This document shows positions 49,179 to 61,899 of a stretch of DNA of 64,000 nucleotides, one piece after another (within the stretch, counting starts at the first letter, position 1; the number at the start of each line of letters is the position of its first letter). Origin of the DNA: Jacaranda mimosifolia. Its lineage: Eukaryota > Streptophyta > Magnoliopsida > Lamiales > Bignoniaceae. The stretch covers positions 18,829,578 to 18,893,577 of the forward strand of contig CM032131.1 of NCBI GenBank assembly GCA_018894105.1, read 5' to 3'. The notes below the pieces were generated by a model. That model did no database searches. It was not told the DNA's origin and saw only the letters and a program-made list of their open reading frames with translations. The position numbers and the translations under genes are program-made.

Positions 49179-50862
49179 GCTTGTTAGCATTAACTTGTAA
49201 TGTCCTTTTCAGCCTTGCCCGTACCTACAAGTCAAGTTTCATGGATAATTACAAAAAGAAGTAATTCCTTAATGTATAATTAATTAGACAAGTAATCACA
49301 TGCATCTCGACGAAAATTTTCTAATAATTATCATGTGTGTTCCTACAATAAGACAAAATTGGAAAGATAAAAAAATTGTTTCTTGAAAGTCACACATCTT
49401 TTTCCAAGAATGAGTCCCCATTTCAAAAGGATAATGCTTTGAATACTAGATGAGGAAAATATATATATATATATATGTGTGGATGATGGATCACGTGCAA
49501 AATTAATTAATGTTATGTTATATCTTAAATCAAAAGAAATAATGATTCAACGTTTGATTAGGTAGTAAAAAAAAAGGTATGGTTTGTGCAAAGATTCTTA
49601 ACCGTTTGTCTTACATTTTCTTTTATTAATTGAGGTAAATGCCGTTAATATGCATTGTTTTTCGTGTTTCTACATTCTTAATTAATGCGTCTTCCTAATA
49701 ATGAATACGTTTAGGCTACCTAGGTACCTCCAAAATTAAATATTACAAATGTGATCTCGATTGATAACCAATACAACTCCGATATGACCTCTTTCATAAA
49801 TTTTAATTTGAATTGTTCTCTTATAGTTGGTTTGCTTATTTCATAGTACGTAATTAATGAATTGATTACTTTTTATCATAGGAAGGGTTTTAATTGTTGT
49901 TTTGAGTTCTAATGAGATTAATTATATCAATAAATAATCTAAACAAAAATTACATATAAATTAATCCAAATATATATTACACAAGGACAGTTTGCTCCTA
50001 TCTCTAGGTAAAGGTCATGCAAATATGCAACTATGTTTAACATGGTGACATGCGCTCTTTGTTAAACATCACGTGAATGAGCAATTAGGGTTAGTGGGTT
50101 ACGTAAAACTGGTCAACATAATTAATTGATGTTTTCTTCCCAATTACTCACTCGATATCTCCAACACAAGAAATTAAAGATGCTAAACAAATTTAGCATA
50201 TAGAAACTGGATCAAGACGTCTACGAGAAAAAATAATTTTGTTGACCATAATTGGTATATGCTAAAAGTAAAAAATAGTAGCTAAAATTTGAAGCGATCA
50301 AAATATTGCTGGTGACTAAATGTCATTAAAAATGGAATTATAAGCTACAAATTTTTTACTCACTAGTGTAAAAGTTTATGATCGTTGTAACATTAGTATG
50401 ATTGCTACAATTATGCATACAACTACGCATCATTTCAATTGGAAAATTTTGATTATTTAGCAATCAAGTTATCAGTTGCAATAGTTTCTAAATGATTGCA
50501 ATAGTGACTTATTTAATATGTTTTAGTGACTACATTGCGAAAATAGAACATCATTGCTAAACAATATTTTTTTTGCAACAAAATAATTGATTGTAGTAAT
50601 TTTAATATTATTGGAAGGTTTATTGCATTTTGCATGATTTAGTAACCAAAAAGTTAGTTACTTGCCGAAAATACATATGTATATATACAAGAAACCAAAT
50701 AATTCTTGCAAAAATAATTTCAATTGGGTTCTAACATGTATGTATGAGCAACCAAAAAATGGCTGTAGAATTAGTTCAAAATTATTGCTAATATGTACCT
50801 ACTAGTGATCGAAAAATAATTGCAAAAACAAATTGAGTTACTTGTTAATGTGCATAGAAGAT

Positions 50863-51149
50863 TGATATGGCAAAATAAGACCATAAGAGTAAATAAGTAA
50901 AAAATAAATAAATAAGAATAAGGCCTATATATGAGCCTAACAATTTAAGCCCGTCAAGATGAGCTCCCCAACACAAGTGAGCTGAAACCTAACAAGGGCT
51001 CAATTAATATAAATACCAACTCATAAAGCCAAAAAAGCATTTAAGTAATCATTCTCAAGCTTTGATTCTACAAAAATGTGTTCTAAGAGCAGAAGCCCAA
51101 CACTTCATTGATTTTCAAAAAGGATTTCGACTCTCTTTTTGCAATATCA
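50863..51149 (+). mobile_element. Gypsy LTR copy with primer site in the right arm
   Basis: The LTR runs from TGATATGGC to GCAATATCA, with inverted TGATA/TATCA ends. Three bases later comes TTGGCGCTGTCGACGAGAAC, a degenerate form of the TTGGCGCC primer site used by many plant Ty3/gypsy elements. It is the inverted counterpart of the LTR at 45555-45798, carried with the arm. About 190 bp of leader follow, then the arm ends. Confidence 0.7.
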
Positions 51150-51942
51150 TCTTGGCGCTGTCGACGAGAACTTATGTACATAATATTGAGAATGCAGACA
51201 ACATTTAGAGCTTGAATTTATGGTGCCCCAATGGTGCTCTGAGAGGAGAAATTGACCTAGCGCACAACGCGCCACTTTTACCAAACATTCAGGTTGGACC
51301 AACTAGCCCATTTTCTGGAAACCAAATGTCACTCCTAAACTGTTGACATCAATGACTCCTTTCGCTGAAATCCCATGGTTGAAAGAGGAAAGCTGTTGAA
51401 GTTAAATTCAAACCATAAAAGAGAGCAATGGCATAAAAGTATACATAACATGATCGTTCATCCAATCATGCTAGGATAGTATACAACGTACGTTGTAGGT
51501 CAAGTGGAGGCATCTGGGCGACTCGATTTAGCGAAGGATGAGCTTGTGGTTAGGTTGCTCATCTGGGGAGAGTATACCACTGTCGGAGAGGACAAACTCT
51601 TGAATAAGTTGGATCCGATGGGCTTGCATTTGCCTTACCATGTTGGGCCTCTTGGTGAGTTTGACTATGTTCTTTTCAATTCCATATTTTTAAACCTATC
51701 AGTTTAATCTTGGAAATTGCATTAAAATTGAAAGAAAATAATATATAAGCTCTTAAAAAGTTACAAAATATTATATCTTACAATAATTTATTTAGTATAA
51801 TGAATTAGCTTTGACAGCTAGTGTGATGCTGCCGGTTAATAAATGAAATAAATTTTTCATCAATTTATTCGGACTAGAGGATATAGCTAGCTTAACTTAA
51901 GTTTCCTTTTTTTCTTTCTTTCTGAAAAAAGAAAAGATAATA

Positions 51943-52076
51943 TGTTGATTTTGCCTTGAAATTTGAAAGTTTCCTTTTTTCTTTCTTTCTGAAAAAAGAA
52001 AAGATAATATATTGATTTTGCCTTGAAATTTGAGCCACATATCATGAGAAATGGAAGAAACGGAGTGAAGTGGTTG
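51943..52076 (+). repeat. 67-bp tandem duplication across the copia left junction
   Basis: The unit holds the first 23 bases of the LTR (TGTTGATTTTGCCTTGAAAT...) plus about 44 bases of host intron (TTTCTTTCTTTCTGAAAAAA, AAGATAATA). LTR sequence starts at 51943, host sequence returns at about 51966-52009, and the LTR restarts at 52010 with one change (TATTGATT). Host flank of the same sequence also lies before 51943. Confidence 0.85.
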
Positions 52077-52694
52077 AAACAGGCGGTGGAGCACACCTTA
52101 GTGCACGTTGGCAGGATGCCGCACGCAAAAACTGGACAGGAGGCCGTAACGTCCGCCCGGGCGTAGGGGGTTTCCTCCCCGAGCGTGGGCAACACTGGAG
52201 CCGCGCGCCCGGCGGGAGATTTTCATGCCTGGGTGCGTTGCACACTTGGACACCGAGCACAGTGTGTCTTGATAGCACGAAGCAGTTTCGGCACAAATAG
52301 GGGTTTTGCGCGCCTCGGAGCGTGACGTAGGCCCACGGGCCTATTTTAAGTTCTTCTAGGTATTTAAACCTTGTTTTCTTCCAGGAAAATTATCCATCAA
52401 TGTGAGACAGACAATACACGAGGGTTTCTATACTACTTTTGAGATAGTTTCTCGAGATGAAATTTAGAACGAGGGTGTTAGGTGTTCTCGTGAGATTTGT
52501 GGGACTCAAACTTTTACTTACTATCTTGATTTAAATCAATAAGATCCTTTCTTTTTCGGGTAGATTAGGCACATCGCCAAACCAAGTTAAATCTTGTTGT
52601 CAGTTTTCATTGAATTACTTTACTGTTATTTCATAGTTTTCATAATAGATTGTCCTGGGTTACAACAAACTGGTATTGAAGCCAGTTGGATCAG

Positions 52695-55600
52695 ATGTCA
52701 GCCATGAAGTACGAGGTAGAGAAATTCAATAGGAAGAATGACTTTGGGTTGTGGAAGATGAAGATGCATACCTCCTTGTGTCTACAAGGTTTACAAAGAA
52801 CGTTAAAGGGCAAGGATTTCTTGCCAGAGATGCTGACAGATGAAGAGAAGGATGAGTTCATGGTGAAGGCTTGGGTACTTTGGTGTTATCATCGGCAGAT
52901 AACGTACGTAGAGAGGTCGCCATGAAAAGTACGCCAGTGGAATTATGGACGAAGCTGGAGAATCTCTATATGACAAAGTCCCTGATGAATCAACTATATT
53001 TGAAACAACGGTTATACACATTGAAAATAAAGAAATATACATCTATTAATCAGCACATTGATTATTTCAATAAGGTGATTCTGGATCTCGCTAGTATATA
53101 TGTAAAAATTAAAGATAATGATCAATAATTAATTCTCTTGTGTTCTCTGCCCAAATTCTTTGAGCAACTGGTTACTACTTTACTGTATAGAAGAGATACG
53201 ATTTCAATGGAGGATGTGAAGGCCTCATTGAATTCCAACAAATTGAGAAAACATCTCCTAAGTAGTAACGATAGTGAAAGTGGGGCAGGATTGGTGGCGA
53301 AGGGGAGATTAAGAGAAAAAGGAAGGAGTAGAGACTGATTGAAGTCCCAAACCAAGTCTAGAACAGGCGATAAGTGTTTTAAGTGCGATGGAAAGGGGTA
53401 TTGGAAATGAAATTATCCGGAATGAGGAAAGGCAAAGGATGCAAGTGAAATTTCTGATCAGAAATGAGATGATGTCGCAGTAATTGTTGAGGATAAGTCT
53501 GATGGTGAGCTTGTTCTCAACGTTACTGAGAGTTCACTAAGTTCGGAGTGGATTTTGGATAGTGGCTGTTCCTACCATATGTGCCCACGAGAAGATTATT
53601 TTACCATTTATCAGAAATACGATGGTGGTAAAGTGCTTATGGAAAATGATGCTTCATGCAGGATTATAGGAATTGGCTCAGTTTGTATCAGAATGCACGA
53701 CGGCATAGTAAGGACCCTAACAGATGTGCGTCATATTCTAGATCTGAAGAAAAATATGATTTTGCTGGGTACTCTGGACAAGAATGGCTATGAGTACAGA
53801 GCTCGATATAGAGTTTTGTGGGTTTTCAAAGGTGCATTTTTTTATCATGAAGGGAGACAAGCAGAATGGCCTTTACATATTGCAGGGCAACGCAATTTCT
53901 GGTACTACAACAGTTTCTTCATTAGTCAATGATACTACGAGATTGTGGCATATGCGGCTTGGGCATATGAGTGAAAGGGGGATGTTAGAACTGAGCAAAC
54001 AAGGTTTGCTTTGTGGAGAGAAGACTGGAGAACTAGATTTCTGCGAACAGTGTGTGCTTGGCAAGCAACACAGAGTGAAGTTCTGCACTGCAGTTCATAG
54101 GACCAAGGACATCTTGGATTACATTCGCTCAGATCTTTGGGGGCATTCTCAAGTTCCTTCATAGGGAGGTGCCAGGTACATGCTAACATTCATTGATGAC
54201 TTCTCACAGAAAGTATGGGTGTACATGTTGAAGCATAAGGATGAAGTGTTTGTCAACTTCAAGGAATGGAAAACTTTGATCGAGAAGTAGACATGAAATG
54301 AGATAAAATGCTTGAGGACTGACAATGGATTAGAGTTTCGCAACAAGGAATTTCAGGCATTCTGCGATAAGGAAGGAATTGTGAGGCATCACACAGTTGT
54401 ACATACACCATAGCAGAATGGAGTTGCAAAATGGATGAATAGGACTATCTTGGAAAGAGCTAGATGCAAGCTTTTTAACGACGGATTGTTCAAGAATTTT
54501 TGGGCAGAAGCGATTAACACTGCTTGTTATTTGGTGAATAGGTCACCATTGACTACTTTGGACTGCAAGACACCAATGGAAGTTTGGTCTGGGTCTCCTA
54601 CTGATTACTCAAATCTTAGAGTATTTGGGTGTCCGGCCTATGCTCATGTATGAGATAGGAAGCTTGACCCAAATGCTAGGAAGTGCATATTCCTAGGCTA
54701 TATAGATAGAGTCAAGGGTTATTGTTAATGGTGTACTAATGACAAGAGCTCCAAGATGATTATCAGTAAGGACGTGACATTTGATGAGTTTGCTATGGTG
54801 AAGAAAATGGAACAGCCCGAAAGTAGTTAACAAGGCATTAAGAAGAAGATGGAGATTGAAATTGACACTCCACAAGTTTCAAAAAGGAAAATAGATGGTG
54901 ATAGATGAAATTGATGAGAATTCATTATCACCTAATTAGCAGCAAGAAAATGATTCATTACAAAACTATCGTTTGGCTCACGATAGAGAGACGAGTAAGA
55001 TCAAACCACCATAGCAGTTTGCATATTCAAATCTGGTTGCTTATGCTTTAAGTTCAGCTGAGGAGTTTGTGGGTGATGATCCAGTTACATACAAGGAGGC
55101 AATTTCCCGACCAGATTTTGATAGATGGGTAGTAGCTATGAGTGAAGAGATGGAGTTCTACACAAGAATAGCACATGGGAGCCGGTTGATGTACCTAAAG
55201 GGCAGAAGATTATAGGTTGCAAATAGATCTGCAAGAAAAATAAAGGGATTCCCGGGGTTGAAGATGCTAGATACAAGGCAAGATTGGTTACTAAATGTTT
55301 TACTCAGAGAAAGGGAGTTGACTTTCATGAGGTGTTCTCCCCAGTTGTAAAACACACTTCTATTTGTGTTTTACTTGCCATGGTAGCTCTATTTGATATG
55401 GAGCTTGAGCAGATGGATGTGAAAACAACGTTTCTATATGGTGAGTTGGAGAAACAAATCTACATGAGCCAACCAGAGGGATTCGTTGTTTTCGGGAAAG
55501 AAAATCAATTATATCTCTTTAAGAGGTCTTTATATGGCTTGGAGCAGTCTCCCAGGCGGTGGTATGAAAGACTTGACGCTTTTATTACCAAGATAGGATA

Positions 55601-56643
55601 TAATAGAAGCTTTTACAATTGCTATGTATATTATAAAAAATATAGTGATAGCCTTCTCGTATATTTGCTGTTGTACGTTAATGATATGTTGATTGTCTCT
55701 AGAAACATATCTGAGATCAACATTTTAAAGGCTCAGTTAAGTGAAGAATTTGAGATGAAGCATTTGGACGATGCAAAGAAGATATTGGGCATGGAGATCA
55801 TCTGAGATAGATACGCAAGATTGTTGTACTTGTCTCAACAACATTACACTGAGAAAGTACTTGAGCGTTTTGGGATAGACAAGTCCAAGCCAATTAGTAC
55901 GCCATTTGCAGCTCATTTCAGACTCTCATCAGATCTATCACCGCGTACTGAGGAAGAGATGGAGCACATGTCTAATGTGCCATATGCTAGTGTAATGGGT
56001 AGCTTGATGTATGCCATGGTGTGCACTAGGCTAGACATTTCACATGCAGTCAGTGTTGTGAGCATGTACATGCACAAGCTAGGAATGATTCATTGGTAGG
56101 CTGTGAAATGGATCATGAGGTATTTAAGAGGCTCTGCAGATAGATGCTTGAAGTATAGCCAATTGAATTCTACTGCTAGAATTATTGGCTATGTGGATGT
56201 GGATTATGCCGAAGATTTGGATAGTAGAAGGTCCATAACTAGGTATGTGTTTTGTGTTTCAAGTTGTACGATTGGCTGGAAGGCGACTTTGCAATCATCA
56301 GTTACATTGTCCACAATAGAAGTTGAGTACATGGCTTTGGCTGAAGGAGTGAAGGAAGGCATTTGGCCAAAGGGGCTGATTGAGGATATGGTATGGATTC
56401 TGATATTACTACCGTGTTTTGTGATAGTAGAGTGCCATACATTTGTCAAAGAATCAAGCTTTTCATGAGAGAACAAAGCACATTGACGTGAGGTATCACT
56501 TTGTCCGGGATATAGTATCTCAAGGTGTTGTTCTAGTTGACAAGGTTGGGATTAAAGATAATCCGGCAGACATGTTGACTAAGACTATTCTAGAAATCAA
56601 ATTCGAGCATTGCTTGGATTTGATTAATATTTGTAGACTTAGA
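52695..56643 (+). pseudogene. copia gag-pol, multiply broken
   Basis: Domains in order: gag (52695-53340, FNRKNDFGLWKMKMHTSLCL), a ruined zinc knuckle (53371-53412, CFKCDGKGYWK then stop, with His and last Cys replaced by Tyr), and protease (53547-53577, [13 protein letters not shown]). Integrase has its HHCC part at 53942-54082 (LWHMRLGHMSERGMLELS, CEQCVLGKQH), a core with FIDDFSQKVWVYML and LRTDNGLEFR, and YLVNRSPLTTLDCKTPMEVW. RT is at 55284-56090 (FHEVFSPVVKHTSICVLLAM, SLYGLEQSPRRWYERLD) and its catalytic motif reads YVND instead of YVDD (55674-55685). RNase H is at 56103-56640 (GYVDVDYAEDLDSRRS, NPADMLTKTI). In-frame stops and shifts separate most segments. No envelope gene is present. 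Motif wording fits the Tork lineage. Confidence 0.88.
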
Positions 56644-58668
56644 TGACGGCCCTTTTGGGGGTAGGGACAAAGAAGATGGATGGTGAATTTCAAGTCAAGG
56701 TGGAGAATTGTTGATTATGCCTTGAAATTTGACGAGAAATGAAAGAAATGGAGCGAAGCAGTCGAAACGAGCAGTAGAGCATGCCCCGACGCATATTGGT
56801 AGGACGCCGCGTGCTGAAGCACGAGGAGCAGCACACCTGGGTGCAAGGTTTCTGAGCATAGGCACGCGGTACATTGGAACGCCACGCCAGGGCGTGAATT
56901 CCGCGCACCCTGGCACGGCGTGTCTCGACAGCATGCAGCAGTTTCAGCACAAATAGGGGTTGCACGCACTGGCCCACGGGCCTATTTTGAGTTCTTTGGA
57001 GTATTTAAACCCCATTTTTGTCCAAGATAATTATCCATCAGTATGAGATAAACAATACACGAGAGTTTCTATATTGCTTTTGAGATAGTTTCTCGAGACG
57101 GATTTTAGAACAAGGGTGTTGGGTGTATTTGTGGGACTCAAAGTTGTACTTACTATCTTGATTTGAAATCAATAAGATCCTTTCTTTGTCGGGTGGATTA
57201 GGCATATCGCTAAACCACGTTAAATCTTGTTGTCAGTTTTTATTGAATTATTTTACTGTTATTTCATAGTTTTCATAATAGATCCTCATGGGTTATAACA
57301 TAATACAATGAAATTTCTTTAGTTATATTATTTATTCAAGAATTTATAATTAAGTTCATAACACATTGTTTTTGAAGTACTACTTCAACCAGGCCATATG
57401 TTATCCGTCTTAATTAGTAATGATAATAGCTGAATTAATCAAAGTGGGATAGGGATAAAATAAAAAATGAAAGAATATTTAATAAAAATAAAGTAGAAAA
57501 ATCATATTTTAAATGAATTAAATGTAAACTTAAAACCAACTTTTTTGATCCTCGAGAATGAGTAAGAAGGATTGATCGAGAAAGATCTCTTATTATTCTT
57601 CTCTTGATCAAGAAAGATGATTAAAAATAAAAAATGCATCATCAATTTATGTTGATACTCTAAAATTAATTTCAACTATTTTAAAAAGAAAAAGTCTGAT
57701 TCCAAATAAATATTATTTTTAGACATTTATAAAATTTTTAGAGAGTCAATATCAACATTATTACCGGAGAAAATAATTGTTTGAATTTATTGATGGTTCT
57801 AACAAATTAAAAGAATATTAAAACATGAAAATTTTAATTGCAGGATTTAGTGGACATACAATACGTATATGCAGGGTTCTTTGATATATGCAAGCCAAAG
57901 AAAGGAGAAAACATGTTTGAGTCAACTGCTTCTGGATCTGTAGGAAGTCTAGTTGGACAATATGCAAAGCTCTTCGGTTGCTATGTTTTTGGCCGTGTTG
58001 GTACGCAAGAAAGTTATACCTAATTAGTAAGTAGTAAATAATTAACATGATTCTAATATAACTAATTATGTGACAATTAATTGTGTTACATGTAGCTAGG
58101 TTGATTTGCTTAAGGAGAAGCTTGGTTTTGATGATGGATTCGTTTGCAAGGAAAAGACTAATCTCAACTCTCAAGTCAGGCCTAAAAAGGTTTTGGCTAA
58201 TAACCATATGTTATTTTGCCCTACTTTGCACAATATTGGATTCTACTTTGTTTTTCTTGTTACTTGAGGCATGCTTATGTAGGTGCTTCCCTGACGGTAT
58301 CGACATATATTTTGACAATGTAGGAGGTGAGATGCTGGAGGCGGCATTGGCCAACATGAACAAATTGGGTCAAGTGGCGGCATGTGGTGCCATTTCGGAG
58401 AACACGGGTAGCAGCAAGATGTCAGCTCTAGAGATGGTTGATGTGATTTATAAAAGGATCACTATCCAAAGATTTCTTACTCCTAGCTAATCACTTTAAA
58501 TGTTGTGTTAATGATTTCATCTCAATCATGGCAGAGCACCTGCGTACAGGCAAAATGCAGGCACTTGACGACATCTCGCATGGTGTTGAAAGGGTGCCAT
58601 GTGCTTTTGTGAGCCTCTTTTGTAGTGATAATACAGGGATAAAGATTGTGCAGATTGCACATGAATGA

Positions 58669-59268
58669 GAATTATTTGATCAGTAATATCAAAGTGAGAA
58701 GTGCAAGCTTGAAGACATTACTAACTCGATTTTTTCTTTTTCAAAATAAATTTTACAAATGGTAAAGATGCCTGCATAATATTCATCTTTTGATTTATTT
58801 GTTACTGTTTCTTGATTTGTCTATATATTGACCTTTTCTTTCAATTTATTAATTATTTAAAGAAATGATGTACTGAATAGGGTATCTAGTTCATATTTGA
58901 TGGCAAACAAGGAAAACAGACAAGAATAACAACTGTTAAACTAAATGGCCACCTCCACTGTGGATGTAAGAGTATCTTGGGAACATGAAGGAGTTTATTA
59001 ATTAATTTAAAAACTCTAAGAACAGAGAGAATTTTAGAAAAGTAATTAAAGATAATTAGAAGGATGAGGAGACCAAGAAATTTCCGCAGACTGATAATAA
59101 CAATTTAAGACAAGTGTTATAGTGGTTGCATTTCCAATGACCAAGGAAAGACAAATAAAAAGATAATAATAGGTTTTGACTAAGTACTTTGATTAGCTAA
59201 CTTTCAAAGCAAGTTGTTATATTATATTAGTATTATTTTTTCGGGGTATAACAATGTAGATAGCTTTT
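58669..59268. other. 3' flank of copy 3
   Basis: The first 200 bases match the 3' flank of copy 1 (37130-37340). After that I see no gene or element ends. Confidence 0.5.
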
Positions 59269-61453
59269 GGCTGCGTTTGGTTGCAATAATGAGATTGTGT
59301 GTGATAAGATTGAGATGGATATATAAGCTATATAACATGTGAATACCATCTAATATTTGTTTGGTTGCTAGATTTGAGAGTATGGATATCCCAAACAAAA
59401 TACTCTTTTGTTGTTTGATTGGTAAGTATTGACAATGCAGGACATATTCAAATTTACTAAAATAACCTTATACTCTATTGTGATGACTAAATACCCATCC
59501 ATAACTTTAAACAATTATATAAGATGCATTTTGGCAAATGATGTGTTTCATGCACAAAATTTTCTATGCAAATAATGTGTTTTCTAAAAAAATTGTCATA
59601 ATTTTCTACACAATGTGTTTCATGCAATTACAAACACAGCTACACTTGAAGGAATTTTTTATACTAGCAATTTTGACACACTCGATATATGTGCTAAAAG
59701 TTTATAGTAAAAGATAAATAACATATGCATTTATTTATTTTTATATATTTCTATAATTTTAATATTTTCAATATATTTATTTTAATTTTTAGATGAGTAA
59801 AAGAAAAAAAATTAAGATAGATGGAAGAAGTAAAAAAAGTAAATATTGAAGAGAAAAAAAATAAAAAAAGGACGATTTGGTAGTTATGAAGTTTAAAAAT
59901 AATAATGAGTAAAATACACTAAAAAAAATACCAAAATAGTTTCATCATTTGGTGCTCAACCCCTTAATTTAAAATTCCAAATACATCAACATATGAAATA
60001 GATGACAAACATTGATTAAGTAATTTTATATTTTTTAAAGGATAAATGGCGCTTCATCCCCCCTCCCCCCCCAAATTTAATTGATTTGGCACATTATCCC
60101 CCAAAAAATAGCTAAAAGGCATTTCAACCCCTCAACTTAGAGTTACTAGAAAACTTTGCCCCCCCTCCCCCAAATACAATTTCTGGCAAATCATATGGTC
60201 GGAGAAAAGGCTATTATTGTCATTTTCACTTTTCTCCTCCTTTTTCCACTCAGAAAAAAAGGAACTCAACTACTCTTGTTATTTCTAAAATTTTCAGCCC
60301 AAAAATAAAGAAACTTATCTACCAAGAACAATAGGATACTGGGGTTCTTATTTTTTTTCCTTACATTCAATTAGCTCGTTTGCATTCTCCTATTGTTTAG
60401 GGAATTATTTGTTGATTGAAATACAACTGAATGAGTTTTAGTATATGTATTTTAGTTAAAAGTATTTTTAGTTTTTCATTCACATGGTTATGCTGTAATT
60501 CATTTTGTTATCTAATAAGATTGTTCTGCTAACCACATTAAAGAAGCAAAATCACTAGCCTTATAAGTAATCTAAAATAAATTTTTCTTACTTTATAAAA
60601 GACATTTTCAGGAAATAGTAAAGCTCATGCTTTATTTTAATAATGTTAAGATTATCTAATCCATCTTTGAAGAATCAGAATCATTAATTTTGTCATTCAT
60701 CTAAACTATGGTTATGCTGATTAGGAAGGAAAGAGGAAGAATTGCTCATATACTGCATATATATATATATTTAAGTTAACAGCTAATTTAATCTTTCAAT
60801 TATAAATATAATTAATTAGTTTAGCAAGAAATGTACTTTACAAACTAATAGCCTTCTCAAGGGAAAATATATACAACACATTGCGTAAAGTGTCACACAA
60901 ATATGCTAAGGAAGGTGGAGAAAAGTGAAAATGACAAGAATAACCTTTTTCTCCAGCCACATAATCTGCTAGAAATTGTATTTGGGGGGCAAAGTATTCC
61001 AATAACTCTAAGTTGAGGAGGTAAAGTGCCTTTTAGTTATTTTTGAGGGGTAATGTGCCAAAACAATTAAATTTTTGTTTTTTTTTGGAGGGGGGGTGGT
61101 TTGAGGTGAAGTGCCATTTACCCTTTTTTAATAATTAACTAAAATTATTTGAAAATTATATATGACATGCAAAAAATCAACGAAAACCATATAACTAAGT
61201 AACAAAATGAAACTTGTGCACTAATTAATACAATTTATAATTAAGGGACAAATATGTCTTTTTTATATTTTTGTAGTTGAAAAAATTGTCTTTGATACCA
61301 CATTTCACCTCCTAAGTCGGATCCACAATCCCTTACTTTATTGGATTGAAAATCGGGCTACAAAATTATAAAGGGCCTAATACTTTTAACCAAACAAAAA
61401 ATTGGGTTAGATAAACATTATATTTAATCCAATCATAGCAACCAAACAGAGCC
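59269..61453. mobile_element. Harbinger-like TIR element with a nested MULE
   Basis: Ends are GGCTGCGTTTGGTTGC and, inverted, GGCTCTGTTTGGTTGC, 14 of 16 matching. TTT flanks both sides (59266-59268 and 61454-61456), a possible 3-bp duplication but also low complexity. Without the nested element it is about 1.1 kb. It encodes nothing recognisable, and the class call rests on the ends. Confidence 0.7.
60040..61123. mobile_element. MULE with long terminal inverted repeats
   Basis: The ends GGATAAATGGCGCTTCA and GGGTAAATGGCACTTCA (inverted) start inverted repeats that stay recognisable for some 200 bases (TTTGGCACATTA, AAAAGGCA, CTTTGCCCC, AAATACAATTTCT, GGAGAAAAGG). The target duplication is TTTTTTAAA / TTTTTTAAT, 8 of 9. 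Long TIRs with a 9-bp duplication are typical of Mutator-like elements. G or C runs of 7-9 occur at both ends. No transposase is present. Confidence 0.82.
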
Positions 61454-61890
61454 TTTGTATCCTGTGCAATGCAGGATATATATGCCCAATGAAATCTTAG
61501 CAACTGATTTTCATGTTTAAACTGCTTCAATTGTTCAAGTATATTTTTTATGAATAATTATAACTGTCTCTTATGAAGGTGGAGAGAGTAGCACGAACCA
61601 CTTGAAGGTGGCAGACTAGGCTTTCCTGTTATTGTAAATATTCTATTTTCTATTTTCAATGATAAAGTTTTGTATTTTCTATTTTGTTATCATTAAATAA
61701 TAGTTGTACTTTTTTTTTTTTTTTTACAATGAGTGAGTCATACTCTTAATTTGTTTAAGCATTTTATTTTTTATGAAATACATTTTATGAATAATATTGT
61801 TCCTTTACTTTATAAGAGTGTTATAGGCATGTCAAAAGAATTTTTTATTCCCTTGATATCCAAGAGTTGTTAGCTATCTTTATATTTTTT
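61454..61890. other. AT-rich spacer
   Basis: I see no gene; there is a poly-T run at about 61711-61726. Confidence 0.4.
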
Positions 61891-61899
61891 ATGTTAACT

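Larger units (their letters stand above)
48797..51345 (-). repeat. Right arm of the large inverted duplication
   Basis: This is the more complete arm, about 2.5 kb, holding exon 1 of copy 2, its promoter, and the upstream repeat with a gypsy LTR. The spacer between arms (47902-48796) carries exons 3 to 5 of copy 2. By eye the arms differ at very roughly one base in ten to five, so the event is old. Confidence 0.82.
51943..57300 (+). mobile_element. Ty1/copia retrotransposon (Tork-like), complete ends, decayed genes
   Basis: The 5' LTR is 51943-52667 and the 3' LTR 56709-57300. Both start TGTTGATT and end in ACA. A 5-bp duplication TAATA flanks the element (51938-51942 and 57301-57305). A degenerate primer site TGGTATTGAAGCC lies at 52671-52683. 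A polypurine tract AAGGTGGAGAAT precedes the 3' LTR. The LTRs differ at many positions, so the insertion is not recent. It lies in intron 2 of reductase copy 3, in the same orientation; copy 1 lacks it. Confidence 0.93.
47623..58668 (+). pseudogene. 2-alkenal reductase, copy 3, broken and split
   Basis: Exons: 1 (5'-truncated), about 47624-47817, with YIDGRAPIESDFEIKIETIS; 2, about 51480-51654, with ASGRLDLAKDELVVRLLIWG; 3, 57844-58013; 4, 58100-58189; 5, 58283-58668. The first 13 codons and promoter are gone. The start of exon 2 is decayed. Exon 3 gains 4 bases after GFSG and lost its GT donor (AAAG then TTATACC). Exon 4 gains 7 bases near its end. Exon 5 shifts frame at about 58485 and then continues to the normal end (NTGIKIVQIAHE, stop 58666-58668). 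The cofactor loop [20 protein letters not shown] and FPDGIDIYFDNVGGEMLEAA are still clear. Intron 1 holds the inverted copy 2, intron 2 a copia element. Confidence 0.83.

Noticed and set aside
50225..50862. AT-rich TTGCAA-rich block as a CACTA-type MITE
   Set aside because: One end (TCTACGAGAAAAA, or TCTACAAGAAAAA in the other arm) resembles a CACTA terminus, but the opposite end was lost where the gypsy element begins.
51887..52300. Overlapping open frames in the copia 5' LTR
   Set aside because: They lie in LTR sequence, occur on both strands, and a similar set appears in the 3' LTR at 56690-56977.
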